From the NCBI RefSeq assembly GCF_001649575.2, contig NC_051431.1, forward strand, positions 8,000,283-8,064,282: a DNA stretch of 64,000 bases. The letters run 5' to 3'. The stretch is from Kryptolebias marmoratus. Taxonomy: Eukaryota > Chordata > Actinopteri > Cyprinodontiformes > Rivulidae. Every line of letters begins with the position of its first letter. Positions within the stretch are counted from its first letter, which is position 1. Of the stretch, positions 13,047 to 23,600 are shown piece after piece. The position numbers and the translations under genes were made by a program. Under the pieces are notes generated by a model. The model was not told the origin of the DNA and searched no databases. It worked only from the letters and a program-made list of their open reading frames with translations.

Positions 13047-13618
13047 TACACTCTAAAACTGCTTGGTTATTTTAATAACTCAGCTGCTGTGTTGAAGTTA
13101 TTAGGTCATCGGTTGGGTTGATTTGACCAAAAACTAAGTTAAAAAGTTTGACTCAGAGGTCAGATCGGGGATGAACCAAGTTGTTCTTTACAATCTGCCA
13201 TTTTAAGCCAGAAATTGAATAAATTGAACCCGACAGGACTTCTACTAGGATGTAATTTGCACAGGAAAGATGGTTAAAACAATTGTAAGAAAATGTTTAA
13301 CCTGGTTGACTTTAGTAATAACTTTAGTTTGCACTTGCACTCCTAAAATAACATTAGTTGGTGCTAGCTAGTAGCAACTCAAGTTGTAATTATCTAATGA
13401 CTAAGATTTTGGGTTGTTCTTTTTAACTTAACTTATCATTTTTTATAATTTAAATAAATGAGTAATTTCAGCTAAATTTTGGGGTAAAAAAACTCATGGC
13501 AGTACACTGGATTAAATTTATAATCCAACTCTGCTAAATTACAACTTGGCTTGGTTTAAACTTGTCCCAGAACTGAGTTACAAATTGGGTTGTTTTTAAC
13601 CCAGCAGTTTTAAGTGTG
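13047..13618. mobile_element. Non-autonomous DNA transposon (MITE-like, about 570 bp)
   Basis: The left end (TACACTCTAAAACTGCTTGG) and the reverse complement of the right end (TTCACACTTAAAACTGCTGG) match with a few substitutions, giving imperfect terminal inverted repeats of roughly 25 bp. The inside is AT-rich, has no open frame, and repeats short motifs such as AACTTGG and CAACTCAAGTTG. The end sequence resembles teleost elements beginning CACTGTAAAAA-TGCTGGGTTA. I could not define a target-site duplication, so the superfamily is open. Confidence 0.6.
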
Positions 13619-15554
13619 AAGGAAATGAAAAGACCTTATCACAGCAGCAATTATATTGAGCAAAATTATCTCTTAAAGAGTTCACTAAATAATCCTTTAA
13701 ACCCACTTTATTAAAAACAATAACATCTAAGCAACTGAGCACACTGTTAGGTTAGCCTGAGAAGTTCTGTAAGGTGATATCATCCTTGGATGTGTTGGAC
13801 AATGGTGGCTCTGTCACAGTGAATGCAGTGCCTGCTGCATCAGCCAGGCTCCCTATAAAATGTGTTATTTTAGGTGCAAAAAAATTCCAATTCACCAGAG
13901 AACTTCTGCACTGTTCCTGCCAAAGCTGACGCATCCCTGCTTCTCTATTGTAGACTCAGCCTTGTTGGCACACTGAGCGTTTTTGGCACACTGGTGAATT
14001 CTGCCCTTTGAATTATTTTTTTTTCTTGCATTAGGAGTGTCTGTGCAGTGGTTGAACAGCTGAATCCCTGAAAAAAGAAAAAAAAAATCATAGAATCTTG
14101 GGCACCACTCCACCTGTCTGTTCTCGATTCAACCCTCAAACTGAAACTGAAAAATAAATGAGCGTTGTGGGAAATCATCTCATTGGGTGCAATAAACTGA
14201 CACAAAACAGAGACATGTTTATCCTCCTGTTCAATTCTAAAGAAAATGCACACCGTGAGTCACATGTGCTCCTCTCAATAAACATATAAATAAATCCTGA
14301 TCTGTAACACTTCTGATAAAAGACTAAAGTTTGTGCTGGCCTTTCTGTGAAGCTGTCAGGATGCAGTTTTAAAGATTTAACCTTTCCTTCGAGGTTCTAT
14401 ATTGCTTTAAGCAGTCATCACTATGGCGTGTTTTATCTCAACCACTGGAACAGCAATAATCAATCTGATGGCAGCGAGAGAAAACATGTTTTTTTCCTGT
14501 CCCCTGAAGGGACAAAGCAAAAACAAACACACTCTAAGCAGATGATTTCTTTCCCTGGCACAAGACAGAATAAATAAATACAAACACACAACAAGTTGTT
14601 GGTGTTTTATGGTGACCTCCGTTATAGATAAATCTCTCTGAGGTTATGGCTCTGTGAAGGTTTATGAAGGTTTTACTGTGCCGTTTGCAGCTATTATCCA
14701 ATCTAGATAACATAAAATAACTAAAGAGCAGGTAGGTTCTGTGTCATGCCAAAGTGATGAGCACATAAAACCAAGCATGGCTGCTGAAAGTGGAGGCTGG
14801 GGGATCTCAACGTCCCTGAGGGGTATCAGGGAGACAGTGAAATGAGAAACAGTTTAATTTCACTTTTATTTCAATCCCTCAATAATAGCACAGTGGGAGT
14901 GTGTAGTAGTGTAATTCATTCTCATTAGAGGCTTTACTCTCCCTACAGTGGATATAGTTATGCAGCTCGTATGGCCAATTAAAGCTCAGAATGAAAGAAA
15001 CAATTCTGCGGACAAAAAAAAAAAAACAACAAACCATCAAGTAAGCGTATGATCTCAATTGAATCTGTCTGGGGGATATTGATATTAAAAGTTCTGGGAG
15101 CTTTTTCTTTGTATTTTTTTTTTACATGAGCTGTTAAAGATCTTGCCAGCGGAGGAAAAACAAAAACCTCACGTGCTGCCGTTATCTCCATTACAATTAA
15201 ATGTGCGGACAAATACAGCAGATAATAACGCTCCTGCGGAGATTGGGACCTGTGCATAACTCATAAACTGCAGTGCGGCATCAGCTGTATTAATATCACA
15301 CAGTCGTCCCCATGTTTCCTCACACGGATGAATTTTTAATTCCCAGAGACCTTCAGAGCCTGTTGTGCAAATTAAAGATGCGCCTCGAATGGCGCATCGT
15401 CTGCAATCTAACACATCTGCAGGGCAGCGCGGTGTCTTATGAGTGTGTCATGTTTGGACATCTGTTTGGAACCGGGAGAGGATGTGGGCACATTACATCG
15501 ACGCGGAACGTCCCATTCACGCCACAAAATCCATGACTGAAACTTGAGACTCAC

Positions 15555-15567
15555 CCCTCTTGAACAT
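15555..15567 (-). CDS. rtn4rl1: Probable rtn4rl1 coding exon 1 (13 bp, start codon to donor)
   Basis: On the minus strand this reads ATG TTC AAG AGG G followed by GTGAGT, a strong 5' splice site, so it encodes Met-Phe-Lys-Arg and the first base of a Gly codon (phase 1). Human RTN4RL1, as I recall it, begins Met-Leu-Arg-Lys-Gly, with the signal peptide and leucine-rich repeats following. The start has A at -3 and an in-frame TAG nine bases upstream, so no longer N-terminus is possible in this frame. It sits about 2 kb from dph1 and points away from it, as RTN4RL1 does from DPH1 in human. The product would be a GPI-anchored neuronal surface protein related to the Nogo receptor. Four residues are thin evidence; the exon remains tentative until exon 2 is found to the left. 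Confidence 0.55.
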
Positions 15568-15576
15568 TTTGGAGGT

Positions 15577-15612
15577 CTAGGTGCAGCTCGTCCTGTGTCC
15601 AGCACGAATCAT
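15577..15612 (-). other. Upstream ORF before the rtn4rl1 start (11 codons)
   Basis: ATG at 15610-15612 opens an 11-codon frame ending in TAG at 15577-15579, in the same frame as the main start and nine bases before it. It would affect translation only if transcription starts to the right of 15612. Confidence 0.5.
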
Positions 15613-15623
15613 CTATTTTTATA
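15613..15623 (-). promoter_or_regulatory. TATA-box-like sequence upstream of rtn4rl1
   Basis: The minus strand reads TATAAAAATAG about 46-56 bases upstream of the putative start codon. If used, transcription would begin near 15585-15595, giving a 5' UTR of about 20-30 bases and excluding the upstream ORF. The surrounding CpG-rich DNA could equally support a dispersed promoter with longer leaders. Confidence 0.35.
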
Positions 15624-16799
15624 TTCCAGCCTTAAAACTTCACTTCTCAAGTTGGATCCGGAGCTTTCGCGTCTCGTCGTGAGAGAATGATCGGCTGTCA
15701 CTCCTCTGGATTTTGGCGAGCCGCAGACTCACTCTGTCGAGGTTGTGAGAAACGCCGACAGACTAACAATAATCTCTGTTTTCATGCAAGTCTGACAGAT
15801 CTCAGTCCAACATTAGGAATTAGGACAGTCGGTGTGAGACTGGTGTTCCAACGCGATCCTTTCAGTCCATGACATTAACTCCAGAGAGTGCGTAAAGGCG
15901 CAGCAGTCCGACACAGCCCCTCCACAGACAACTCCTCTCAGACCTAAATGACCAAACAGGCTTCAAATCAGTTCTGGCGGCGGGTCGATGGCGATCACAG
16001 ACAGATTCCCCCCCCAAAAAAACTCAGGTGGTCACACTCACATTCTTCTCTCTTTGCTTCAGAGGCGTTCCGATCGCATCACGTGCGTTCAAATTTCTAA
16101 TAAACACAAGTTATTTGGATTCTCATTTCCCCAGTGGTGTCGGATTTTAAACGCAGGCTCCTCAAATCATCCTCAGACTTTGATGCAGGCGGGCTCTTTC
16201 AAATCCTCCCTCCCTTTTTTTTTGCCCCCCTCAGCTCCACTCGTAATTCTTACATTTCTGAGACCCTGTCAGGGAAGAGCTTTCCTTGCATTCCAGCCAT
16301 GGATCAGATCGATATGCGCTCAGGGATGAAGGAAAGTGTGATCCTGCCTCAGCCCCTCAGCCGGGCAGCGCGCTGCTCCATCCCTGTCACCGCCTCTGTC
16401 CGAGTGCGCAGCTGGAGACACCGGGACTCTTCACAGCACATGTGATGTGAGACGGGGTTTAAAAAGGCTGTAGGTTTACTATACATTAGATATTTGCAAT
16501 ATTTTTAATTTAATCTTTTTTTAATGGGCTGTTTTCTATATTGTCACATTCAAGTGGTTAGTAGTTCATCATTTAATGCTTTCCTTGGTTAGTTGCAGTG
16601 AAGCTTTAGTTATTCTTTTAGGCTACACTGTAAACGAATATAGCAAATATATATTATTCTAGAGTTCGTCTAGATTGCTTAGAGACTCTAGTCAAACTTT
16701 AATATCTTATAATAGTTTTCTTCAAAAGTGTTTTTTTCTTTGCCATTCTTCCATGAAGCTCAGACTGCTGAAGAACCTGGGAAACAGTTTTATATAGCC

Positions 16800-17085
16800 T
16801 ACTGTATGTACAGCGTCTCCCATCTCACCTGTTGAAGCTTGGAGCTCCTTCAGTGTGGTCACAGGTGTTTTTGCGTCCTCTGTCACTATCGTTCACAATC
16901 CCTCAGTTTGTGAGAATGGCCCCCTCTTGGTAGATTTACACACTTCCCATACTCCTTCAATTTCTCGATGATGAATTAAACAGGACTCTGGGGATGTTTA
17001 GAGCCTTGGAAATCGTTTTTGGTGCCATCCCCTGGCATGTACTTTTCGGTAATCTTTTCTCTAAGTTGAATTAGGACAGCCACTT
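16800..17085 (-). mobile_element. Decayed Tc1/mariner-like transposase fragment
   Basis: The conceptual minus-strand translation recovers, with stops and shifts, pieces that match the N-terminal DNA-binding region of fish Tc1-like transposases as I know it: LREKITEKY, then IIEKLKEYGKCVNLPRGG, then TTLKELQAS with GEMGDAVHT. No open frame survives. The fragment lies between the two divergent genes. It is an old, inactive copy; its ends could not be located. Confidence 0.65.
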
Positions 17086-17162
17086 TGAATTCGGTGAATA
17101 TTTGAATATTCATGCAATCACCCAATTTACAATACATATTCTTATTTGGCTGGTATTATCCA

Positions 17163-17313
<151 letters not shown>

Positions 17314-17499
17314 CAGTTATGTTTAAAGCTCCAGTAGAAAACCAATAAAGTATGTTTGATTAATTTTTTTATTTCATAATGTGTATTATTGTTTTTTTAT
17401 TGTATTTACTGTATTTCATTGTTTGCCGACAGGCTGTAGTATCTGCAGGTATTAAAAAACACTGGATGTTAATAAAAACTTCACCGAGATGTTGTCTCG

Positions 17500-17624
17500 G
17501 TCTCGTTCGGGTCCTTCGGGTCCATCGGGTCCATCGGTGCTCGGCTCGTACTGCCTGCCTTCTCTGATCGATTGGATTCGACTTCCTGTTTCTCTCACAT
17601 GTTTCGTGTTTGGGGGCAGAAAAC
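17500..17624 (+). promoter_or_regulatory. dph1: dph1 promoter and 5' UTR
   Basis: The 120 bases before the dph1 start are CpG-rich and have no TATA box. They contain a 9-bp tandem repeat TCGGGTCCW at 17507-17533, an inverted CCAAT box (ATTGG, 17571-17575), an ETS-type site (ACTTCCTG, 17581-17588) and, at the start codon, AACATGGCGGC, which matches the YY1 consensus around ATGGCGGC. This set is typical of TATA-less housekeeping promoters with short leaders. Motif calls are by eye; the transcription start is not known. Confidence 0.6.
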
Positions 17625-17676
17625 ATGGCGGCGCCCTCGACTGAAGTGCAGACCGTTTCTGTCAAAAAGCCCGCAG
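17625..17676 (+). CDS. dph1: dph1 coding exon 1
   Basis: Encodes residues 1-17 ([17 protein letters not shown]) and the first base of codon 18, then donor GTAAAT. The start is the first ATG after the CpG-rich promoter and lies in AACATGGCGGC. An alanine-rich, basic N-terminus of low conservation is normal for this family. Confidence 0.9.
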
Positions 17677-20600
17677 GTAAATGTCGTCCAACTTCTAGGA
17701 GCGTTTTATTAATACCTACTGTTCGTGTCAGTGAGATGCTTTGTTCACAGGCGGGTTTTTAGCCCCTCGAAGAGAAGTTTAGCATCACTACGAATGCAGC
17801 TTGTGAAGCCGGGATGTGTCGTGTTTACATTTACACCAGACACGTGTTTATTAAAAATAATGTGTTATTAACCTCTGAAGAAGAATCAAGGAGCTGCATT
17901 ACTTAAATAAGTTCGCCTTCATCCCACAAACCTACAACCATAATGTAGTTTACATTCTTATCGCCCACCGCTCAAGGCAAAGGGGCGATAATGTTTTTGA
18001 TCCTGTCTATCTAGCTGTCTGTGTGTGTGCTCCTGTGTCTTCTTAGCGGAATACCTCATAAACCACTGGGCGAATTTTAACAAAACCTTAAGAAAATAAA
18101 CAGGGTGATCATCTACAACTGATTAACTTTTGGAGTCATTTTAATTCAAGATGGCTGCAACAGCCAACTGATCGTTTGAAAGCACAAAACTGGCTACAAC
18201 TCAGTTCGTTTTAAAGTTGCTGAGATAACATTTGGTGCGACTGAGATAACCTCACAACAAACTCAGCGTGCTACACATTTCAAACAGTCCTTGCTTAAAA
18301 TGTTGGCGTCACCCTTGAGATTGCGTGTGTTGTCGACAGCGTTTGACTGAAACAGCTTTAAGTTCATCCCTTCTCAGTGTAAGATGATCCTAGTTTAAAA
18401 CAAAAAGGCAGCAGGGGATTTGCATTCCTTCAAGAAACGCTTGACCTTTCGTTAAATCAATGCCGTTCTCTGTTTTCTCGAGTTCTCACTTCAAATTCAG
18501 CTTTCTCCTTGTAACTTTTGAAAAGGAGGCTAAAAATAACAAGAAACCGTTTTCAGTCATCAGTGGCATAAATCGATACGCTCACCAGCCACGTTGTTAG
18601 GTACCCCTGTTCAGGTGTTTGTTAACAAATAGCTAATCAGCCCATCGCATGGCAGCAGTTTGATGCATTTAGGCATCTAGATGTGGATGGTAGTAGGTTA
18701 GATGTCTACTTAGATGCCTGCTACCACATCAAACTACAGCCGTGTTTGTGTTTGCTAATTTTGATTAGCTGTGTAGCGACTTCAATCCATCAACATGGTC
18801 GCTGCTGGCTGTGACGCGTCTCCAACACGCCCCACTTGTGTTTCCGTATTTATTTTCAAAAGTTATGACAAAAAACTTTGGCTCCATCAAAAGAAATACA
18901 CCCATGATCAGGACTAAAAATGATACAAAATGTTGTTCAAAATAATGATCTAGAATGACGGTGCCTAAGACTGACAGTCGACAGAAAAGTTTGCACAAAC
19001 CCCTCACCCAACTGCCTGGGTGCGCCTGTATCCGATAAATAACATGCGACCACGCCCTTAAACAATTACCTGAGGTGTAGAAAAGCTTGACCACCTGTGC
19101 CCCCCATAACAAATAAACAAAATAAAACATTCACGTTGGTTCTTACAAGCTGCTTCTTGAATTGGAGCGATCCACCCTAGAAGTGGTTGTGCGTGAAAAT
19201 CCCAGTAGATCAGTAGTTTCTGAAACACACAGAGCAGCTCGTCTGGCACCAACAACCATGGTGTTTAAACTAACTTAAATTCCCATTTTGCCTCATTCTG
19301 ATGCTCATTTTGAACTTCAGCAAGTCATCTTTACCACCAGGGGGCATCCTTACCAGTTGCCCGAATCTTTTCAGCTGGCTCCTCTCCATGTGGCAGTGGC
19401 TCTACTCCGAGTCCCTCCCAGATAACCAACCTTCTCACCCCATCTCTTAAGGGAGAGCCCAGCTTCTCTGCGGAGAAAACTCATTTTGACTCCCTGTAGC
19501 CTAGATCTTGTTCTTTCGATCACTACCCAAAGTTCACGACCACAGGTGAGGGTAGGAAAGTAAACCAACCGACAAACAGAGTTTTACGTTGCATCTCAGC
19601 TCTTTCTTCACCACAATGGACCAGTATGGAGTACACTGTGTAGTCAACACTCAAAAAAAAGGAAAAAAGTCTTATGAATTTGATAAGCAAGGTGATTGGT
19701 TTCTTTGCAAAGTCACAACTGTACAAAATCGATTAAGATTAGAATTAGAATTAGAATATATTCGTAGACAAACTTTGTTTTGGTTTTATTTGTTTTAGTG
19801 AGAAGGAAAGAAGCTTCCTAAACAAATTTTTGATTCTATTTGCAGACTAGACCACACTGATTGAACAGTAAAAGTAGTTTTGACTAATTTCAGTTTTTAA
19901 TTTCCTTTAATCTTTGTTAATTTGATAATTTTTAATTTAATAATTATCATGTTAAATATACTGCAGTGGTGCTGTAAAGACTTGCCGAATAATAGCTTTT
20001 TTTATTTGCTAGCTGCTTCATGTTCAAGGCAAATATCTAAGAAATAAATAAAATAAAACAAAAAAAACAGCACTTTATGAAATGTCATTCTACCTTTTAA
20101 AGATAAATAATCACAAGCTAAATCAGCATTTAAAAAATATCACTATTTTCACCTGAACCAGCATAGACTTTACAACTGAAAAACAATCAAGTTTTATTCA
20201 TATGTATGACAGTGGACAGATCAGTTTAAGATTTACTCAGATTTCTCTGTGGGAAGATGTATTGTTCATCCTGAAAAGGACTTTATTACCATCAATGTTT
20301 CTTTATTTTCATGGAGTGAGAAAGCCCCCAAAATTAATTGTCCACCTGTACATTTATTGTAGACATAATGGCTGCCATCTCCCCTGATGTTTTACTTGAA
20401 ATACCACCTTCTGTCTTCAGTTACTGAAAACGTGTCTGTTTTCTTCAAGCCAGCATCTCTAACTTTTGTTTGAGTTGTATGAAGCAAAAATTCCTGAATT
20501 ATCTCATTGACCAACATAGATTTCTGATTTCATTACTTTGGTCCAAACATCCACAGACCTTCTTATTAAAAAACTGTGGCCTTGTTTTCTTTTGCTCGTG

Positions 20601-23600
20601 ATTTATGACTGTTTTGTGTCATTTTTTCCAATAGTTGAAATTAAGAAAATCTTTGGTGCTTAGGGCAAATATATTAATAATAAAAAAAACTTCATTCTCA
20701 CTGTTGAAGGCAAATCAATACTATTACAACAATTCAACACTGGAAAAAAATGTTTAAATGTAAAGTAGGGCTTTTGCCACCTACATATAGTGAAACTATT
20801 GCAAGCCAATCTCAGAATTTCCACTGCAGTCAGAAACTTAAAATAAAATTAAAGGCCAATACAGGAATGAAATGCTTTTTTAAGCAGTGCATTTGGAAAT
20901 TTAACCAGTACACTGAACACAAATGAAACTCATGGAATCTGAACAAAGTTCCTCACCGATCTAATTTCAAATTTTCACATTCTGTTGGAAAAATCCTGTT
21001 TAGGAAAATGACAAAAGGACAAATTCTTTTTTGTGCTCTCAATTTCTCAACCCAGATCCCTTTATAGTGTACTGTTGTATTTGTATAGTTTGCACTTGTG
21101 TAACCACCTTTCATGTCAAGTGAATTTCGTATGCTTCAACATGTGTTTTCTGCACGGCTAACAGCTCGGTAATCAAATTTTCTTTCCAGTCCGAGGCCCA
21201 CGGCGGGTAGCCAATCAGATTCCAGATGAAATCCTCCAAGACCCTGAGCTGCAGGAAGCAATCAAAAGCCTGCCTTCAAATTACAACTTCGAGATCCACA
21301 AGACAGTTTGGAGAGTGAGACAAGCAAAAGCTAAAAGAGGTGATTTGTATTCCGTCTTCAGAGAGTTTGCTCATTTTGTTTCCTTTCAGCAGATCTAGTT
21401 TTGGCAGATTTCCAATGATACAAGGACAGTTGTAAATTACACTTTGGAGCCCAGGTAGAACATAATTTGGTGGTTGTTACTCACAAAAATAAGAGGGTTA
21501 CAGGTTTGACACATTCTGATTTTTGTGAAAAAAAGGTGTGAAAAGTACTTAGTTTCAGCAACTCCTAAATAAAATAATCATCAGTGTTGACCAGCGCTAA
21601 CAATGTGCTTGTAGCAAAAGAAAAAGCACAAATCTGACAGCACTTGGTTTTGTTTTTTTAAGTGCTGTGTCAAAGACTTTTATTGAATGAAGTAGAATAT
21701 GTGTTGAAATTAACTGACAAATGTTATTTTTCTGGATTAAATTCAGCAAATTTTATCGGCAAAACCGGTATTTTTAAATGTTTGTTTTAAAAATGAGTTA
21801 TTGACTGAAAGGTTTTTGCTTGCTTCATGACTTAAAGGCATGCACTTCAAGTCCAACGTGTTTTACTGTTCACCGTCTCTGAATTTGTGAATGGAAAGTG
21901 TGTTAGTCTTTTTTGATCTTTACAGTGAAGACAACCCCCCCACCCCCACCCCCCATCTCACCCTCAAGGAGTTGTGTTTGTGTGTTATTGACAGCTTTGG
22001 GAAACTGCACTCACACTTAAGCTGTTTGTGCCCAACTCAGATTATTTTCTCACCGCTCATACAAACAGATTTGTGTGCACTCTACAAGATTATCTACAAT
22101 TCTTTACAACTTATGTTGAAATCAGAATAACTTAGAAGAGGGGTTGTATGTTTTTTGTCAACAGGTAACTGACCTTTAATTGCTAAATTCATGCTCTAAT
22201 AATTATTAATGAACATAAAACACCTATTTTCCAAAACGTTTCACAGGAGAGGAAAAAGATCTTTTTTTCTTTTTATTTTTCACTAGTACAAAGAATATAG
22301 ATCTGTGAATATATATGTGTTTACAACTAGTTTAATCAAATTCCTGATGGTCTGAGTCAAATTTGCAAAGCATTTGCTTGAAAAAATGAAACCGGCTGAC
22401 CTCTGACCTTCCTGGTACATTAATAAGAGATTGCAAAGTTACTGAATGAACCAAATCTACTTCTGTTTTAGTTTAAAACTGTTGGATTAAATGTGGAGGC
22501 TTAAAAAACTCTGTGTTTGTACAATCACAATCTACATGTCAAATCAGACATTACAACATCTAAAACACCAGAGCATCTGCTCTGATCCCTACCCCAGCTT
22601 GAGCTAATTTCTCCTCAAAACCTTCATTAAAATATCTCCTCATTGTGAATGCAAAATCCTGGTAAAGCTCCATCCTACAAAAAGTCAGCAATAGATCGTC
22701 TAATTGTTTAGCTAGAACCTACAGGCTGTCTGACTTTGCATTTCTTAAAGTTATAGGTTGGGTTCTGCATATTCTAAGCAGAAATTCCCAACCGCTGCGC
22801 TGACGGCTGAATATTCATGGATCGTCTTGTAACACAAGGATCTTATGGACATGATAGCAAGGTCATTTTTAGCAAAGGCAGATATTACCTTTAGCACTGC
22901 TAAGGATATAATCTTCCTCACTGCAGTGTGACCTTACGCCACATATTGTAACTTGTGTGGTGTACTATTCAAGTATAATAAAACAGTATTTTCTTTTAAA
23001 ATATTTTGGGTAAATTTCCAAAGCAGTTTCTGAGCCAGACATTTTAGTATATTTTTATCTTATGAGCATGCCTAACATAGTTTCTGCTCAACAGAGTACC
23101 ACATAAAAAAAAAAAAAAAAACATCAACAGTACAAAATGCCAAAATATGCTCCTCTTGTGCCTTTTTTTGTCACAGGTCAAAGAAAATACAGATGGCATG
23201 CCAAAGGAACATTTTTGAAAAATTAGATTTGTTAAAGAAAACTCTGTTTGGAATGTGATGTTCACTGAATCCTGCTGGTTTTGCTTTCTTTTTTTATATA
23301 TAGTTTTGTGATGTTTTTTTATTTATTTATTTTTATCTGAACTCATTCTATCCTTCTGAACTCAAAAAGCATAACTCACCTCATCACCCCTGTCCCTTTC
23401 TGGTCCTCTTTGTGCCCATCTGTTTCTTTGTCATCCTTTGAACTCCTTTTGAGCCTCACACAGTTCGTTTGAAACCGAGTACTGAAGAACAACATAGAAT
23501 AGAATGTCATGCGGGCTGTCCACCAACTTTTTTTTATTTTTTATCTGTTTTTAAATAGAGAAACCCGTATGAGCGTTTGCCTGTTCTTCGCCTCGAACGT

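Larger units (their letters stand above)
1..15554 (-). other. rtn4rl1: Putative first intron of rtn4rl1 (partial)
   Basis: This stretch lies downstream, on the minus strand, of the short coding exon at 15555-15567 and starts at its GT donor. I saw no exon in it: the open frames are short, lack family motifs and overlap on both strands, and nothing resembles the leucine-rich repeats that the next exon of this gene should encode. It holds copies of a dispersed repeat (1-128, 925-1515, 2030-2400), a perfect palindrome near 5470, a hammerhead-like repeat pair near 5790, a G-quadruplex motif near 10035 and a non-autonomous DNA transposon at 13047-13618. A long first intron agrees with what is known of mammalian RTN4RL1. 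The intron call depends entirely on the exon 1 assignment. Confidence 0.5.
15370..16450 (-). promoter_or_regulatory. CpG-rich promoter and 5' region of the leftward gene
   Basis: CpG dinucleotides are much denser here than in the flanking AT-rich DNA (for example near 15660-15760, 15890-15990 and 16360-16430). There is also a perfect 8-bp inverted repeat, GATGCGCC and GGCGCATC, at 15377-15398. No long open frame with protein-like features is present. The position around the putative rtn4rl1 exon 1 fits a CpG-island promoter and untranslated leader. Confidence 0.55.
17677..21189 (+). other. dph1: dph1 intron 1 (3,513 bp)
   Basis: GT-AG intron, phase 1. The first half is repeat-rich: family A copies at 17961-18436 and 18700-18795, Tc1-like fragments at 18581-18690 and 19130-19333, and a LINE fragment at 19334-19620. 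From 19650 to 21180 I see only AT-rich single-copy-looking DNA. Confidence 0.9.

Noticed and set aside
16134..16445. 103- and 113-codon plus-strand frames in the CpG-rich region
   Set aside because: High GC lowers stop frequency there; the translation shows no domain or signal peptide and lies antisense to the probable rtn4rl1 leader.
17369..17665. 98-codon minus-strand frame across the dph1 promoter and exon 1
   Set aside because: It is antisense to dph1 exon 1, and its Arg/Trp/Thr-rich part is produced by the 9-bp promoter repeat.
19058..19255. 65-codon minus-strand frame
   Set aside because: It is a shifted frame of the dead Tc1-like transposase, not a gene.
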